A stretch of 64,000 nt of DNA, from the NCBI GenBank assembly GCA_010356995.1, contig ML996707.1, positions 248,001 through 312,000 on the forward strand. Reading direction: 5' to 3'. A model generated the notes under the pieces. The model saw nothing but the letters and a program-made list of their open reading frames with translations. It made no database searches and had not been told where the DNA came from. The position numbers and the translations under genes are program-made. This stretch comes from Trichodelitschia bisporula (taxonomy: Eukaryota > Ascomycota > Dothideomycetes > Phaeotrichales > Phaeotrichaceae). Positions 45,690-57,349 of this stretch are shown here, one piece after another. Every line of letters begins with the position of its first letter. Within the stretch, counting starts at the first letter, position 1.

Positions 45690-46234
45690 TGAAAGACCAT
45701 GATCACTGGTAACTCCAGATGGGCTACTGTCCGTGGCTCCTGTTTGATCAAGGCAAAGGAGCGCTGCCAGGAGAAGCATCAGATGCCGAGCATGAAGACG
45801 TGCGGCCGCTCAAACGTATACATGAACCTCGGTGTGCGTCGCGTATCTCGGCGTCCGGCGTCCGGTATCCTGGGTGCGGCTGGATTGTGCATTAGCCACG
45901 ATGGACGAATACCCTCAGCCGAATATACCTTCGCCAACGTCTCCCACGGAAGGTGCCATGACCGTTCTGCCACCTATGGCCCCCGCTCCTTCCCAATACC
46001 GTAATCGCACCTCCACCGAAGGCTTCGCTTAAACCACCGCATTAGGCAATGGCGATATTCACCCGCCCGCCGGCTCTCACAAAAGTCCCCCTTGACTTCC
46101 CCAACACCACCCTCTCAGTACCCTCGCTGAACCACTCACACTAAGTCAAGGAGCCAGGCGAACAATCGTACGTCCACCCCCACCTCCACCCTCCCTATTA
46201 TTCAACCCCCCAATCTAACCCCAACCAGACAAAC

Positions 46235-47635
46235 ATGTTCAACTACACCTTCACCGACCCCTCGGAGTGCGCCAACGCCGCGAGCTCGAGCTCCAACCAC
46301 GATGAACCCCCGCCCGAGACCTCGCAGCGCGTCGCGCGCGTCGTGCTCGTCAACGAGGAGCTCCTCCCTCAACCCTTCGCGCGCGACAATACGACCACGG
46401 GAAACGGCGAGGGACGTCCAGCTACGACCGAGCAGCGCCTAGCGCGCGTACGCCAGGCCTTCGCAGAGATGCAAGCTAGGCGAGGTGGTGGCGTCAATCG
46501 CGGCGATCGCGTCGGTCCGGCCAGCAACGCCGAGCCCCTCAAAGGCGGCGAGCATCTTCTGCGCGCGATAGTAACCTACCCGGAAACAGAAGAAGGGCGC
46601 CACAACACCAACACCCCAGCAAGCGCGGATCTCACCATGCCGCCGCCTCCACGTCCACCGCCTCCGCTCGCTCCGGTCTCGCAAGACACCACCGTCGGTG
46701 CGTCCACATCCACCACGGCGCAGCCCCAGGGGACCTTCTCATCCATGTCGCACTTCATCACAACAACCGGTTTCGTGCAAGGCTGGCTGATCCCTGCCGC
46801 GTCCCTGGATGCGTCCGCGCCTCTGCCGGATACACAGGTGGTGTACATCCCGGCGGTGCCCGGCACCACGCCCCTGCCCCTCCATCTGCACCTGTCGTCC
46901 GCCCCGCCTCCTGCTGCACCCGCGCGCTCTTCTGTCGACCACGCCGGCCTCGCCGCCGCGCACGCCGACTTCCAGTGGCACATGCGTAACTACATGCGCA
47001 CGCCTGCCCCTCGCATGTCGAACACCGGCCACACGCGCGAGCACTACGCCTTCATCGCCTGGATTATGCGCACAGGCGCCGTCAGACGCCTAGTTCTCGA
47101 CATCCTCTCGCGCGAAAGCGAGGTCGCCTCGCCAGCCCCCTTGCCCGAAGCCGAGAAGCAGCGCTGGATCGTCCGGCTGCTTACGACATACAATTTCCAT
47201 TCCGAAGGGCCCATCACGCATGACGAGATCGAGCGGAGTGTGCCGGTGGTGGAGCGGCGCTTGCGCGAGGCTGATATCGTGCTTGGCGTGGTGGCTATGT
47301 ACTGTCTCAATACTGGATATCCGGGTGGGGGGAGGATTGAGGCTGTTGTGAGGGAGGCGTTGGCCACCCACGACGTTGCCCGGGAACTGGTGGAGGATGA
47401 TGAGTTTTACCTGCGGTATGGGGAGGGGCTGTATGCGTTGAAGGAGCAGCTTCGCGGCTCCGTCGAGGGCTATTTCTTTGGAGATAACTCTAAACAGGGT
47501 GGGTGTGGTGGCAGCTCGTGTGAGGCGCGTCCTGAAGGGGCCATCGCCGATAGCCGTCCTCGCTCGCCGCCCGGGGAAGGGGAGGAACCAGCCCGGAAGA
47601 GACACAAAGGCAAGGAACGCGCAGTGGATACCTAG
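46235..47635 (+). CDS. hypothetical protein with Pro-rich linker and basic C-terminus
   Basis: Single coding exon, 466 residues. The N-terminal third is Ser/Thr/Pro-rich and probably disordered, including a PPPPRPPPPLAP run. The region from about residue 230 to 410 is predicted helical (AHADFQWHMRNYMRT, YAFIAWIMRTGAVRRLVL, VGVVAMYCLN-like) and may be a folded domain. The C-terminus ends with a likely nuclear localisation signal (ARKRHKGKERA). No domain recognised. CTAAC...CAG just before the ATG suggests a 5' leader intron. Confidence 0.7.
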   Translation: MFNYTFTDPSECANAASSSSNHDEPPPETSQRVARVVLVNEELLPQPFARDNTTTGNGEGRPATTEQRLARVRQAFAEMQARRGGGVNRGDRVGPASNAEPLKGGEHLLRAIVTYPETEEGRHNTNTPASADLTMPPPPRPPPPLAPVSQDTTVGASTSTTAQPQGTFSSMSHFITTTGFVQGWLIPAASLDASAPLPDTQVVYIPAVPGTTPLPLHLHLSSAPPPAAPARSSVDHAGLAAAHADFQWHMRNYMRTPAPRMSNTGHTREHYAFIAWIMRTGAVRRLVLDILSRESEVASPAPLPEAEKQRWIVRLLTTYNFHSEGPITHDEIERSVPVVERRLREADIVLGVVAMYCLNTGYPGGGRIEAVVREALATHDVARELVEDDEFYLRYGEGLYALKEQLRGSVEGYFFGDNSKQGGCGGSSCEARPEGAIADSRPRSPPGEGEEPARKRHKGKERAVDT

Positions 47636-47853
47636 ATGTTAGTTTCGAGCGGAGGACATCACAGGAAAAAAGAAATCTAAGCTTCGTGCACTAAAACAAT
47701 GAGTGATATCGAAGTGAGCCATACCACTTGAGTGTGAGCTCACCAATTGCTGCCATTACTATCTGATTTACGCGTGAATCCAGTAAACCTACTGACAGAT
47801 GATCAATACTGTCAAAGGCGAATGTATCTCATTTCGTTGCTGAATACCGCCCT

Positions 47854-50800
47854 TTAAAAAGCCACACGAGTCCTCATTTCCTGTTCAAATTAGCCTTTGC
47901 AAAGTCAACAAGCGCAGAAAGAACATACCGAAATCTTCCTCTCGAGCTCACGAACGGTCCGTCCCATATCTCCGGCCATTCTCTCTTTCACGGTACGATC
48001 CAGTCTCACAAATCGCTCGCACAAGTCCCCATCGATCATGCCCTTGACTGGGACATAGTAACCACGATAAATGAGGTGGTCCCTCCCGGTGAGAGGCGCA
48101 TCTTCCGCTCGCATCTTCGTCTCCAGCTCCTGGAAAAAATCGACGTCTTCGCGGCTGACAAAGGGGATGAAGATGCCGAGAGTGCCCTGCAGACCAGACC
48201 ACAATAGGAGATCGCGCCCGCCAGCAACAAGCGACGTCTTCTGGATCGACGTGGGAATATCTTGACAGTAGAAGTGCACCATCAAGTCGAGGCGATGTGG
48301 AGTGCCTTGAAGGTAGGCGCGCTCGTGGAGAAGGTGAGCACCGCTGCCCTCCTCATCCGCCTCATCGCTCGCCTTTTGAGGACAACGCACGAGCCAGATG
48401 TTGCCAAACTTGTCACCACCCGCCGTAGTCTCATAGTCCACCATGGCGGTAGCCGAGGTCCACCGGGAGATGCTATCGTCGACAAATGGGATGAGCCTGT
48501 TCTCTTGCTGCTTGTATACAACGTAGGTAACGCTCTCTTGAACATCGGAGCAGATGATGCGAGAACCCTGGGTATCCAATCCGGTGAGGAGGTTCGGAAC
48601 CGCGTTAAGAGCCTGTGCCTTCCTCAACAATTGCCGCATCCCGAGGTCGAAGATGAGCAAGTTCGGACCGATACCAGCAAGTACTCTGCCTTGGAAGCCA
48701 AGGAGCGCCGTTGGAGGTTGGTCGACCTTTGTCTTGTGGATGAACTCGAGCGACTTTCCGTTGTCCTGGAACCGGTACACATGAATGTAACCGCAAGTGA
48801 ACTGTCGAGGTGACATGATCATGTCTTTTCCAGTACCGATCAAGAGGAATATCTCGTCATCTTGTGATAAGAACGGAACCATGGCCATACTGATCGCAGC
48901 TTCATTTTCGTCCAGGTCGATAGTTTCAAGCACTGACTTAGACGTGACAGGGTCGACGATTTGGATGCAAGACGCCCAGTGCCGCTGGGCGCGAGGGTAT
49001 CCAAACTCGTCGGGAGGGAGAGTAGCAGCATCGCCATTAACAACCGAGGGATCCTTCAGAAGCCGTTCGCAGGTGGCAGGAGACAAGGTGTTGTTGTCCG
49101 AGCCGATGACATAGAAGAGGGGATGCTCGGGGTGTCGGGCAAACTTTCGAGGGGTACGAGCCAGCGGTATCGACTCTTGCAGGAGACTGTCAGATAGCCG
49201 GGGGATTTGGAAGAGACTATACAATTAGCGAGTGAACCTCATTGATTGCTGAACGTGTATAGGTGTATCAAGGCATCAGAAGGAACAATTGGATTTGGAG
49301 GTTGTGTCCTCATTGGGATTCGGAAAGAGCATAGTTTTTCACATCATTGAGCCAGAGCAGAAAAGGAAAAGAGGAAACGTACCGAAGATGATCTTGTTGG
49401 ATACCCACTATGCCGCTCGTGCACTGCTCGCTGTTGAAGCTCCATCCCCATTCCAACGGAACGTATTCCAGAGGCGTGAGGACAAAGGTCTTCGTCTGCT
49501 CGTCAGCGTACCCTAGCCACGCGCGAGAGCTGAGGGCCAGAACCGCCGTCTGTTCCAAGATGGTAACCCGAGAGAGTTTCACTGGCTTCGGTCCCAGGAA
49601 GCGAGTTCGAGTGTCTGAAAGATCGCCCGTTGTCTCGTCGAGGACAGTGCGGATATAGACACCCGAGTAGAGACCAATGTGAAGATACAAGGTTGAGCCT
49701 CCAGAAGAAGTGTCAGCCATGGACATGATGCTGAGAGATGATGGTGCCGATGTCAATGCTTGTACGGAACGGTTCTCCAAGCACGAGCCGGGATCCACGC
49801 TCAAGACGCGAACAGTGGAGTCGTCACAACCCACAGCCAGAAAACTGCTTCTCTGCCGACCAACAGGCACTTCACCCAGGCTAAGGCACGTTACAGTGCC
49901 AGTCATCTGCTTCTTGTCTTCGTATTCGTTCAAATTGCCGTCAACATCGGCCTCGAAGTAGACGATTTCGCCAGAGCTGAGTGCAACAGCGACCTGCTGT
50001 TGGTTGGTTGAAGCTGCGACGATCGACCGATGCTGAGGTGCAGGCCAGTCGCTCTGAGTGCCATTGGCAGAAATGTGCCGAATGCCTTTCGGATGGACCT
50101 GGATCAAGCTATCTTCGCCCAGCTGTTGTATAGCCAGGGTCGGAACAGTAGTGAGGAAACCAGTATTCGAAACTTGCTCAACGGTCTCTCCGATGCTCAA
50201 GACAAGTGTGTACGTAGCCATAGAGATGACTATGTACGCGTCGAATTCGTCATCGCGCCGGAGCTTCGTGGTCCACACCATTGTCGGAACATCCGGGAGC
50301 TTGGACTCAACCAGTTCAGATACCTCTAGGCCATGCTTCAGAGTTTTGAATGCGCTCCTTGCTCCCGTGCCGCAGATAGTGTAGATCTGGGGCGCGTCGT
50401 CATCGGTCAGATTGGCAGCTTTGCAATCCAGCAATGGGTTCATGGTCTCAATGCTCTCCGTCAATGTGATATTGTCCGGCGGATGAGGGTGGAAAAACGC
50501 CGGCTCGTACGGCGCCTTGGGATCTGCAGGGTATTGGTCGCTGTCGAACTCTTCCCCACCATCATCTCCCAGTTTTTCAAACTGGTAGAAATGGTGGTTG
50601 CCTGTCTCCGCAGCAACGTACAAGAAGCCGCTCTTTAGGATGCAAAGATTAGTCGCAGGCGGGACGGTATCAAAATACTTAATCCTGATACGCTGAACCT
50701 CGGCCGTCGGCTGACCATTCGCATCCTCAGCCAGATCGATGGTGAGCTTGAAGAGATCACCGTCCTCGGTCTGGAGCAGGAAGAAGAAAGCTCCACGCAT

Positions 50801-51847
50801 CTTGTGCATCACGCCGGCTGTGATGTAGCGCTTCCGCTGAGGATCTTCTGTAGCTCCCCTTCTCCGCGGGATGATGACGCGGAAGGCCTCCTGATTCGGA
50901 TGGCGGTATGTGATATTCTCCTCGCCACAGACAAGCACACCACTGGGCCCATCAGTGCCACCAGGGACCTGAAAGAGCATATTGGCAGTCCTGTCCACCG
51001 TGTCAGTCCACTTCCGGACCACATGGTTCAGGCCGAGATCCAGTTCGTAGTACACAAGCGTCTTCTCAATCTCCTCATACGCGATCCCAGTGGGGTCTTG
51101 CTCCGCATCGCCGTAGTCAACCTCCAGTGCTGCGAATACCGGGTTTTCATACCCAACATCCAGGCCCACCATCGCGAAGACGAGCGTTTGCGGTTTGTGC
51201 GCCTCCAGGGGCGAGGAGATTGTAAGTTCTGCCTGTGCATTTCGGTTGAGCACGTAGACAAGTTTGTTCTTCTCCACCGACGCAATCATGCAGGCGCGCC
51301 CCTTGGGGTCGGTGGCGAGGTACTGTCCCGGGACGACGCGTCGCACACCAGACTTGCCGAATGTTTCTAGGTGGATGCGGCTGAAGCGGTTCTTCGCGGG
51401 AATGTACTCGATGATGCTGATTCGACCGGAGTCAGAACCGATGATGATGTAATCTGTATTCCCTCAGCCATGAACTATGCAGCCGTTTCTGCTAGCTCGA
51501 GCAGCGCGTCTGAGGCGAAAGACGTCGTGTCGGTGGATCCGTGCTGCTCGGCATCTTCGAAAATCACTATTTGAACCTTCGGGTAGGCACACACGAAACT
51601 CACCTTTATTGCTGCCCGCCAGGCGGAAAGCCGACAGAGAGCGGATCGTTGAGAAAGCATCGTGGCTGAGAATGGGCATGATTTTGCCCTGCACCGCATC
51701 TGGCCGATGAAGCGTCAGACGCGAACCGGATGCTGTGAGGATCTGCTGCTCCTTGGTGCCAGCAAAGTTGCCGAGAATGGCTTGAGTGACGGCAGATGGC
51801 GGCTGCAGCGTCAGGGAGTACATGAACATGGACGAAGTTGTCGCCAT
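47854..51847 (-). CDS. RSE1: pre-mRNA-splicing factor RSE1 (SF3b130/SF3B3)
   Basis: Four exons on the minus strand: 51847-51604, 51453-49383, 49216-47929, 47880-47854, giving 1,209 residues. It is the large beta-propeller scaffold of the SF3b complex in the U2 snRNP, needed for branch-site recognition. N-terminal block ([17 protein letters not shown], then [17 protein letters not shown]), the [17 protein letters not shown] signature across intron 1, the MMS1_N region and the C-terminal CPSF_A region are intact. The last exon is only 27 nt (EMRTRVAF) and completes the family C-terminus. Introns 1 (150 nt) and 2 (166 nt) are long for this window. Nuclear. Confidence 0.96.
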
Positions 51848-52140
51848 GGTGGCCGGCTGAGGGGCCGTGTGGCCTCAAATGTAAATGCCAGTCTGTGGTA
51901 GCTTTATTGAGCAGGATTTGAAGTGACAAAAGAGCTCGGGAGACGATAGCAGTACGATGGGAGTGGGAGAGGGTGATGATGGGGAGTGTTGAGGTGTGAT
52001 GGAAAGTGAGGAAAAGTGGAGGAGAGCTCATGCCAAAGCCTGCGCTCGGAGCTCGTCGGTAACGTCCTCCGATTGGTCCCAAGATTTCAACGCCGACTTT
52101 CATCACCAGTTCAGTGCTCCGCAGCGCAACCACCTCAGTA
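51848..52140. promoter_or_regulatory. shared divergent promoter of RSE1 and MSS51
   Basis: Only 293 bp separate the two start codons. No TATA box is evident, as is usual for housekeeping genes. Core elements could not be placed. Confidence 0.6.
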
Positions 52141-53709
52141 ATGGCCTCAAATACTTGTCAGAGGTGTATAACCTCTATTCGAGGCCGTCTGACTCCCAGG
52201 CCCATCCGTGCATTTCAGAGCTTCAAAGATCCGCGAAGATGGCACTCAATCGCCCCAAAACCGCTTTCCGCGCAACGCACCACCGTCAACCCCACTCAAG
52301 CTAAGCAAGCCGCGCCTTTTCACAGCTCGCATACGAGAGAGGCAGCTTCGCAAGCTTCAAAGCGTTACGATCCCGCAGAGCCCACTCTTGAGGAGTCACG
52401 CGTCCTCCTGCAGCCGAATAACCTGTTCCACGATTTCACCAAATCGCCTGTCCCCGAGATCCGCCGTCGCGCTGCCTTCATCAAGCAGCATGCCTACTGC
52501 CCGCATTCCGATCACCAGCGGAGCCGCATGCCTGTCACCGATGAGGATCCTGAAGCACGCAAGTCGGTTGAATCGGCGGTGCCGCCTGCGCACGTCGATT
52601 TTGAGTGTCCCGACTGCGGCATCCCGGTGTACTGCTCCGAGGAACACTGGGCCGACGACTATGAGAACCACCTCCAAATTTGCGATACGCTGAGGCAGAT
52701 CAATGAGGATGACCATGACCTTCGATCGGGGCGATTCTTCAGGGAATTCGAGTACCCCGGTATGCAGATCGAGGAGATGATGATCAACATGGAGAACTGG
52801 GATACGCTGTTGTACACGCGGGAGTTCGAGGCCATTGACGATGAAAGGAGTCTGCGGCAGACCACTAAGCTGATGACGTATCCCGTCACCATAGCAAGTG
52901 TTATCCACGAGCTCAGCCCATACGATATCAAGAAGAAGGGTCGGCTGACAACGGAGGGGCTACGGAGCTTGAGTGGTAAGTCACAACTCGCATCGCCCAA
53001 CCTATACTGATTTCCAGCTCTCCGGTACACGCTCCATCCGCCCCGGACGGGCGCGGGCATGGACATCAAGGGCCTCCGACCGAACCCGCCTCCAGTGCGC
53101 ATCTTCGTGCTCGGTGCGCGTGCCGAGTCCTCGCTTCCCCGCGAGGTGTGGGTGCAGCTAGCGTACATGTTCCACCGGGTCTCATTCCACCTGGTTTTTA
53201 TCGGGCCTGAGTCGATGATGAACCGCGACTCCGAGTTCCCGCTACCAGAACGCACGCCGGAAAACCCGTTTGGCGCTGTCGTAGAAGACCGTTTCAGCCA
53301 CCAGATGAAGATCAGTACTTACGTTGAGTACTTCCACACACTGCACAAGGCGGGCCACTTCGCGCCCTACGACCCGTACTTTGACTGCTTCATGCTGTTC
53401 CATCCCGGCCTGGGCCATCCGGCCAGCTCGGCGGAGTGGGAGGAGACGCTGCCGATGCTGCTGGAGACGAAGTTGCCGATCATCTGTACTGGGTACACAG
53501 AGTGGGATATGAAACGCGACATCGACTGGGTCACCAAGAAGGTCGGCGGTGAGATGGACATCCTGCTCGAGCCGGGTGAGAACCGGTTCCGCAGTCTGCG
53601 GTGGGACCTCAACGACATGGATCCGCAGGACATCAGCGCGTCGAACTGGGGCGTGTGGGCGTTCAGGGGCAAGCGGTATGAGGCGCAAGTCAAGGACGAA
53701 GAAAAGTAG
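52141..53709 (+). CDS. MSS51: MSS51, COX1 translational activator, mitochondrial
   Basis: Two exons (52141-52975 and 53018-53709), 508 residues. In yeast Mss51 activates translation of COX1 mRNA and helps assemble Cox1. The N-terminus is Arg-rich without acidic residues until about 30, fitting a mitochondrial presequence. Two Cys-Pro motifs, YCPHSD (Cys120) and ECPDCG (Cys156), correspond to the haem-regulatory CPx motifs. The MYND-like zinc finger follows (C156-x2-C159, C165, H169, C181), then the conserved C-terminal domain. In-frame codons upstream of 52141 lack an ATG. It diverges from RSE1. Confidence 0.93.
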
Positions 53710-53818
53710 GAGTTTGATGTACCATATCGCATACTTGTACAATGACCGGGTTGTAGCCCACAGCTGAAGCTGACTCCATCCCGTATCTGCGCACACATAA
53801 GGTTATCGTAAAGCAGAC

Positions 53819-53846
53819 CGCAGAACGCAGAACGCAGAACGCAGAA
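53819..53846. repeat. heptanucleotide tandem repeat (CGCAGAA)4
   Basis: Four perfect copies between the converging 3' ends of MSS51 and the next gene. Confidence 0.85.
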
Positions 53847-53887
53847 CTCCCCCGAAACCAACACCGAACATATCCGCACACTACCCT

Positions 53888-54574
53888 CTAAGCATCCTTC
53901 TTCGTCCCCTCCATCAACCCCCTCGTCCCAGAATCCAACATCCACCTAACCATCAACCCATGCAACCACCTCCCCACCGCCCCCTCAAGCAAAGTCCTCG
54001 GCTCCCCAACCCGCCTCCACATAACCGTCTCATTCCAGAACACCGCCTTCTCCCCCTCCACCTCCACCCGACTCACAATCCGCCCCTCCACCACTGGACC
54101 CTTATACCCCTCCGGCGCCTCCAGCGCCATCTCAATGAACCCCGGCCCACGGCTCACAACGCGGTAAACCCCACACGCCACCTCCCCAAGATCGAACTTG
54201 CATCGCTGCAGGTATAGCCGCGAGAACGTGGCCCGCGCCTCCGAGTTGCGCAAAAGGTAGGAGATGCCCCAGGCCTGCGGCGTGCGCGCGAAGAAGGTCA
54301 TGCAGCTGCGCGTGTGCGGCAGGAGCCATTCGTCCGGGCTACGCGTAATGGGTGGGAGGGAGGAGGTTGGAATTTCGAGGTGTGCCGTTTCGTGCGTAAC
54401 GACGTAGGAGTCTGGTTGGGCGGTTACCTCCTCGGGGAGAAAGGCGGCGGTGTTGGGTTGCAGGTGCGGGGTTGTGGTCAAGGGGACTTTGCGCGAGAGG
54501 GTGTGGTGGAGGTAGAGGAGGTAGCCTGCTGGGAGGGCGAGGGGGAGGGTTGTGAGGAGGAGCTTTTGGAGCAT
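53888..54574 (-). CDS. N-terminally anchored protein of unknown function
   Basis: Single exon, 228 residues. A hydrophobic N-terminus (LLLTTLPLALPAGYLLYLHH) is a likely signal anchor. The rest is a globular domain with LLPHTRSCMTFFARTPQAWG and a beta-rich second half (FIEMALEAPEGYKG, VVEGRIVSRVEVEGEKAVFW). This pattern suggests a small lipid- or ligand-binding fold, but that is only an impression. Similar uncharacterised proteins occur in other filamentous ascomycetes. Converges on MSS51. Confidence 0.72.
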   Translation of the reverse strand: MLQKLLLTTLPLALPAGYLLYLHHTLSRKVPLTTTPHLQPNTAAFLPEEVTAQPDSYVVTHETAHLEIPTSSLPPITRSPDEWLLPHTRSCMTFFARTPQAWGISYLLRNSEARATFSRLYLQRCKFDLGEVACGVYRVVSRGPGFIEMALEAPEGYKGPVVEGRIVSRVEVEGEKAVFWNETVMWRRVGEPRTLLEGAVGRWLHGLMVRWMLDSGTRGLMEGTKKDA

Positions 54575-54926
54575 TTTGTCGGTTTGATGGTCGAGTTGTG
54601 TGGTGAGTGAGCGTAGATGAAGTTTGTAGGTTTGGAGGTGAGGCTGGGGTTATCAAGATCGCGGCGGTGGCCGACAGATGATTGAATACGAGATGCCAAG
54701 CCGTGAACTGTGGTATCGATGGAACGTGATGGAACTCTTATCTCCTACTCCTAAGGGTTAGTCTTGGACACTGAACAGTATATACTTCGGCAGAGAATTG
54801 TTTCTTGAGATTTTTCGAGGCGCTATATAGGATCCAGATCAGTTCCTATCATCAGCCAAGTCAGACGAGGCTGATGCCCTGACCACACCCCCACGAGACC
54901 TCTGTCTCAAATCCCTACCAACCGCA
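54575..54926. other. intergenic region
   Basis: Promoter of the membrane-anchored protein gene and 3' flank of the next minus-strand gene. A TATATAG at about 54823-54829 is the only element noted. Confidence 0.45.
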
Positions 54927-55576
54927 TCACTCTTGCTCGGAACGTTCCTCCGCCTCCTTCTCGGACTCCTTGACATCCCCATTTTTCTTAAACTTAGATG
55001 TCTCGGCGCGAACACTCCGTCTCAGTTCGAAGGGGACTTTGGCCTTCGGCTTATCCTCTTCGTCGGGTGATGCAGAGGCGAGCCGTTTGCGAATCAGAGG
55101 ACAGGACATACCGGCGCCGCCAGCGTCCACGAGATCAGAACCGGTATGTAGCTTCGGTTTGACAGCAATCCGATCTTCAGTCTTCGTCTTCGGCAGCGTG
55201 AGCTCCTCCCCAACATCCTCGACCACCGCCTTCCACTGCAGCTCGAACACGTGCTTCTGACGGACCTGGCAGGTGACGCACGATAGTTCCAGGCACGGCG
55301 GTTGATATGAGACCCCGTTTCCTTTCAAAACGAAGGAACCGATACGTTGACCGTCTCCGTGATAGCTGCAGTCTTTTCACTGTTGGTCTTTTGGCCCATG
55401 GTCAGCTATATGGTGTACGTACCGATCTTTCTCTGAGGGTTCTCCTTCTGGTATTTGAGGAGGAGGATCAGATGCTTGGGAGTTTTATTACCCGCCACAT
55501 CGAGGATTTTCTGGAGGCGTTTGGTGTGCTCAGGGGTGAGCAGCACTGGCTCCCATGCCCCGTCAATGGAAGCCAT
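54927..55576 (-). CDS. hypothetical protein, probably nuclear
   Basis: Two exons on the minus strand (55576-55419 and 55365-54927), 198 residues. The junction is chosen to join KIGT to YHGDGQRIGSFVLKGNG, with donor GTACAC; a nearby GTACGT donor would break the frame. The N-terminal domain (WEPVLLTPEHTKRLQKILDV, PKHLILLLKYQ) looks helical. The middle has CLELSCVTCQ, and the C-terminal half is Lys/Glu-rich and disordered with basic stretches. No family recognised. Confidence 0.65.
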
Positions 55577-55864
55577 GTTTGGATAGAGTTGGTGGCTTCG
55601 AAATGTAGAGTTTTCTTGAGGTGGTCGTCGTAGCGAAAGGTATAGGAGGCCGTTCAAGGAGACATATAGTAGGGGACAGTGACTGAACCCCGAGCACCGG
55701 TTTGCCATTCCGGAAGCACCTGTCAAGGTCAGCCAACGCGTCAACGATGAACTCTCGGTGCACAAACGAACCTCCTCAGGCACTATAAGATATCAGGTGT
55801 GAGCTCTCGGTGAGAGAAGAGTGGTGCATATTCCGCACCCATATATACATCCATCTCAGCGCTT

Positions 55865-56893
55865 TCAGGGCGGCGGACTGAGATCCAGTCCCGCAACCGA
55901 GAAGTGAAAAGCGTCGCTCCTCGAGTACGACCCAGCAACATCCAGATCAAGCCTTCCACGGCTACAGTCCTCAAAGTCGCACTTCATCATGAGAAGCTCA
56001 GGCTTTTCGTCCCCTTTCTCCCAAACCGGACCAGCAAGCACATCCCCAAACGGCGAAACAATACACGACCCGCCCCGGGAGACAAACTCATTCCCATCCT
56101 CCTCCGACACATCCTCCTTCCCCAAAATCCACTTAGGCAACTGTTTACGCCTGGTACACTGATTCGCAGAGAGCACAAATGCGCGCCCCTCGCACCCAAT
56201 GGTCCTCATAAGCGACAGCCACGCGTCCCTCGCATCTGCCGTCGGTGCCAGATATAAGTTGACATTTTGCGCATACAGTGCCTGCCTCAGAAGCGGCATA
56301 TAATTCTCCCAGCAGATCGCCACCCCAATCGTAAGAATGACACCCTTGACGGTCACAGCAACAGCGCGCAGCGTGTCCGCCCCGCCCTGCGCCCACACCA
56401 GGCGCTCAGAGCCGGTAGGCATCACCTTCCGGCGCTTAGCCAATACGCCGTCACGGGGACAGACGACGAGGGTAGCACAGTAGAGGCTGCCGCCCGCACG
56501 CTCCACAACCCCCGCGACGAACAGCACGCCGGAGTCGCGAGCCACGGCTTCGAGCCGCTCGCGCGTCCCATCACCGCGAGGCTTGCCATCTCGGGCTATG
56601 GGGAGGGCCTTGCGTATCCAGGCGTCGCCGGCGCCGGCAGCCGTGTCGCCGAGGTCTACGGCGCTGTTGAAGTAGGCGAGAAACTGGTCCCGACCCTCTA
56701 GGTTCCGAGATCCGATTGAGGCACCGAAAGTGCAGGTGCGCGGGTAGCCACCGATGTAGGCTTCCGGGAAGAGGAGAACATCTACACCTGCTTTGGCGGC
56801 TTCGCGGGTTGTCGATTCGAGAGCATCGAGAGTCTCTGCGGTGGTCGAGAGAGTGCGGACTTGAGCGACGGCAAGTGAGAGAATTTGAGGCAT
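55865..56893 (-). CDS. nitrilase-superfamily carbon-nitrogen hydrolase
   Basis: Single exon, 342 residues from [11 protein letters not shown]. The triad is complete: Glu44 in [12 protein letters not shown], Lys156 in [15 protein letters not shown] and Cys194 in [10 protein letters not shown]. The GYP after the Glu and the RxxxPTxxER pattern place it with true (branch 1) nitrilases rather than amidases. It hydrolyses nitriles to acids plus ammonia. Fungal members act on aromatic or aliphatic nitriles; cyanide hydratases are relatives, but substrate cannot be fixed. A TATATAT lies about 65 bp upstream of the ATG. Confidence 0.92.
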   Translation of the reverse strand: MPQILSLAVAQVRTLSTTAETLDALESTTREAAKAGVDVLLFPEAYIGGYPRTCTFGASIGSRNLEGRDQFLAYFNSAVDLGDTAAGAGDAWIRKALPIARDGKPRGDGTRERLEAVARDSGVLFVAGVVERAGGSLYCATLVVCPRDGVLAKRRKVMPTGSERLVWAQGGADTLRAVAVTVKGVILTIGVAICWENYMPLLRQALYAQNVNLYLAPTADARDAWLSLMRTIGCEGRAFVLSANQCTRRKQLPKWILGKEDVSEEDGNEFVSRGGSCIVSPFGDVLAGPVWEKGDEKPELLMMKCDFEDCSRGRLDLDVAGSYSRSDAFHFSVAGLDLSPPP

Positions 56894-57349
56894 TGTAGCG
56901 GTGATTTGAGTGGAGAACAATTTGTCGTGATAGTTGGGCGTTGCTTGCCGGATGTTGTATATATCTTTGTGGAGGTCGTGTGTGCGTGCTGATAACAATA
57001 GGCGGTGGCAAAGGTTTAACCCCGCACTTTGCGTAAGCAGATCATAGAAGCTAATGCAAAGATTTGCATGTCAGCTCCTAGAATGAAATAGTCAAAGAGA
57101 ACGGGAGAGTGACGGATTAAAAGATGTGCTTTACTGATTTCGTTGCCCGGCAGCGCAACCGAACGCCGTTCGTGAATCAAATGCCACGTGCTCGCCTACT
57201 CAGAACGTAGGCAAAAGAACTTGTAGCAAGATACATTATAGGACTACGCATATGCGTGGAAAACAGAATCTGCCACCCGATACGATTATGTTGCCGCAGC
57301 CGATGCAAGCGCGAAGGAAATCAAGGGAAAAAAAAGACCACCCAAGATA
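56894..57349. other. intergenic region
   Basis: Nitrilase promoter (with TATATAT near 56958-56965) and 3' flank of the OSGIN-like gene. More A/T-rich than its surroundings. No gene seen. Confidence 0.5.

Larger units (their letters stand above)
45193..46234. other. interval with a local duplication and short open frames
   Basis: A minus-strand frame of 229 codons (45779-45090) begins with a signal-like MLLLAALLCLDQTGATDSS and ends Glu/Asp-rich. A second signal-like hydrophobic stretch occurs midway (FLIVISAVLHGTSQTADSS). Related 54-bp segments follow each on the minus strand. A plus-strand frame at 45901-46032 encodes a Pro/Ser/Thr-rich 43-residue peptide, and 46051 begins a short uORF. A probable leader intron ends at 46228. 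Confidence 0.4.

Noticed and set aside
48262-48813. 183-codon plus-strand open frame
   Set aside because: Antisense to RSE1.
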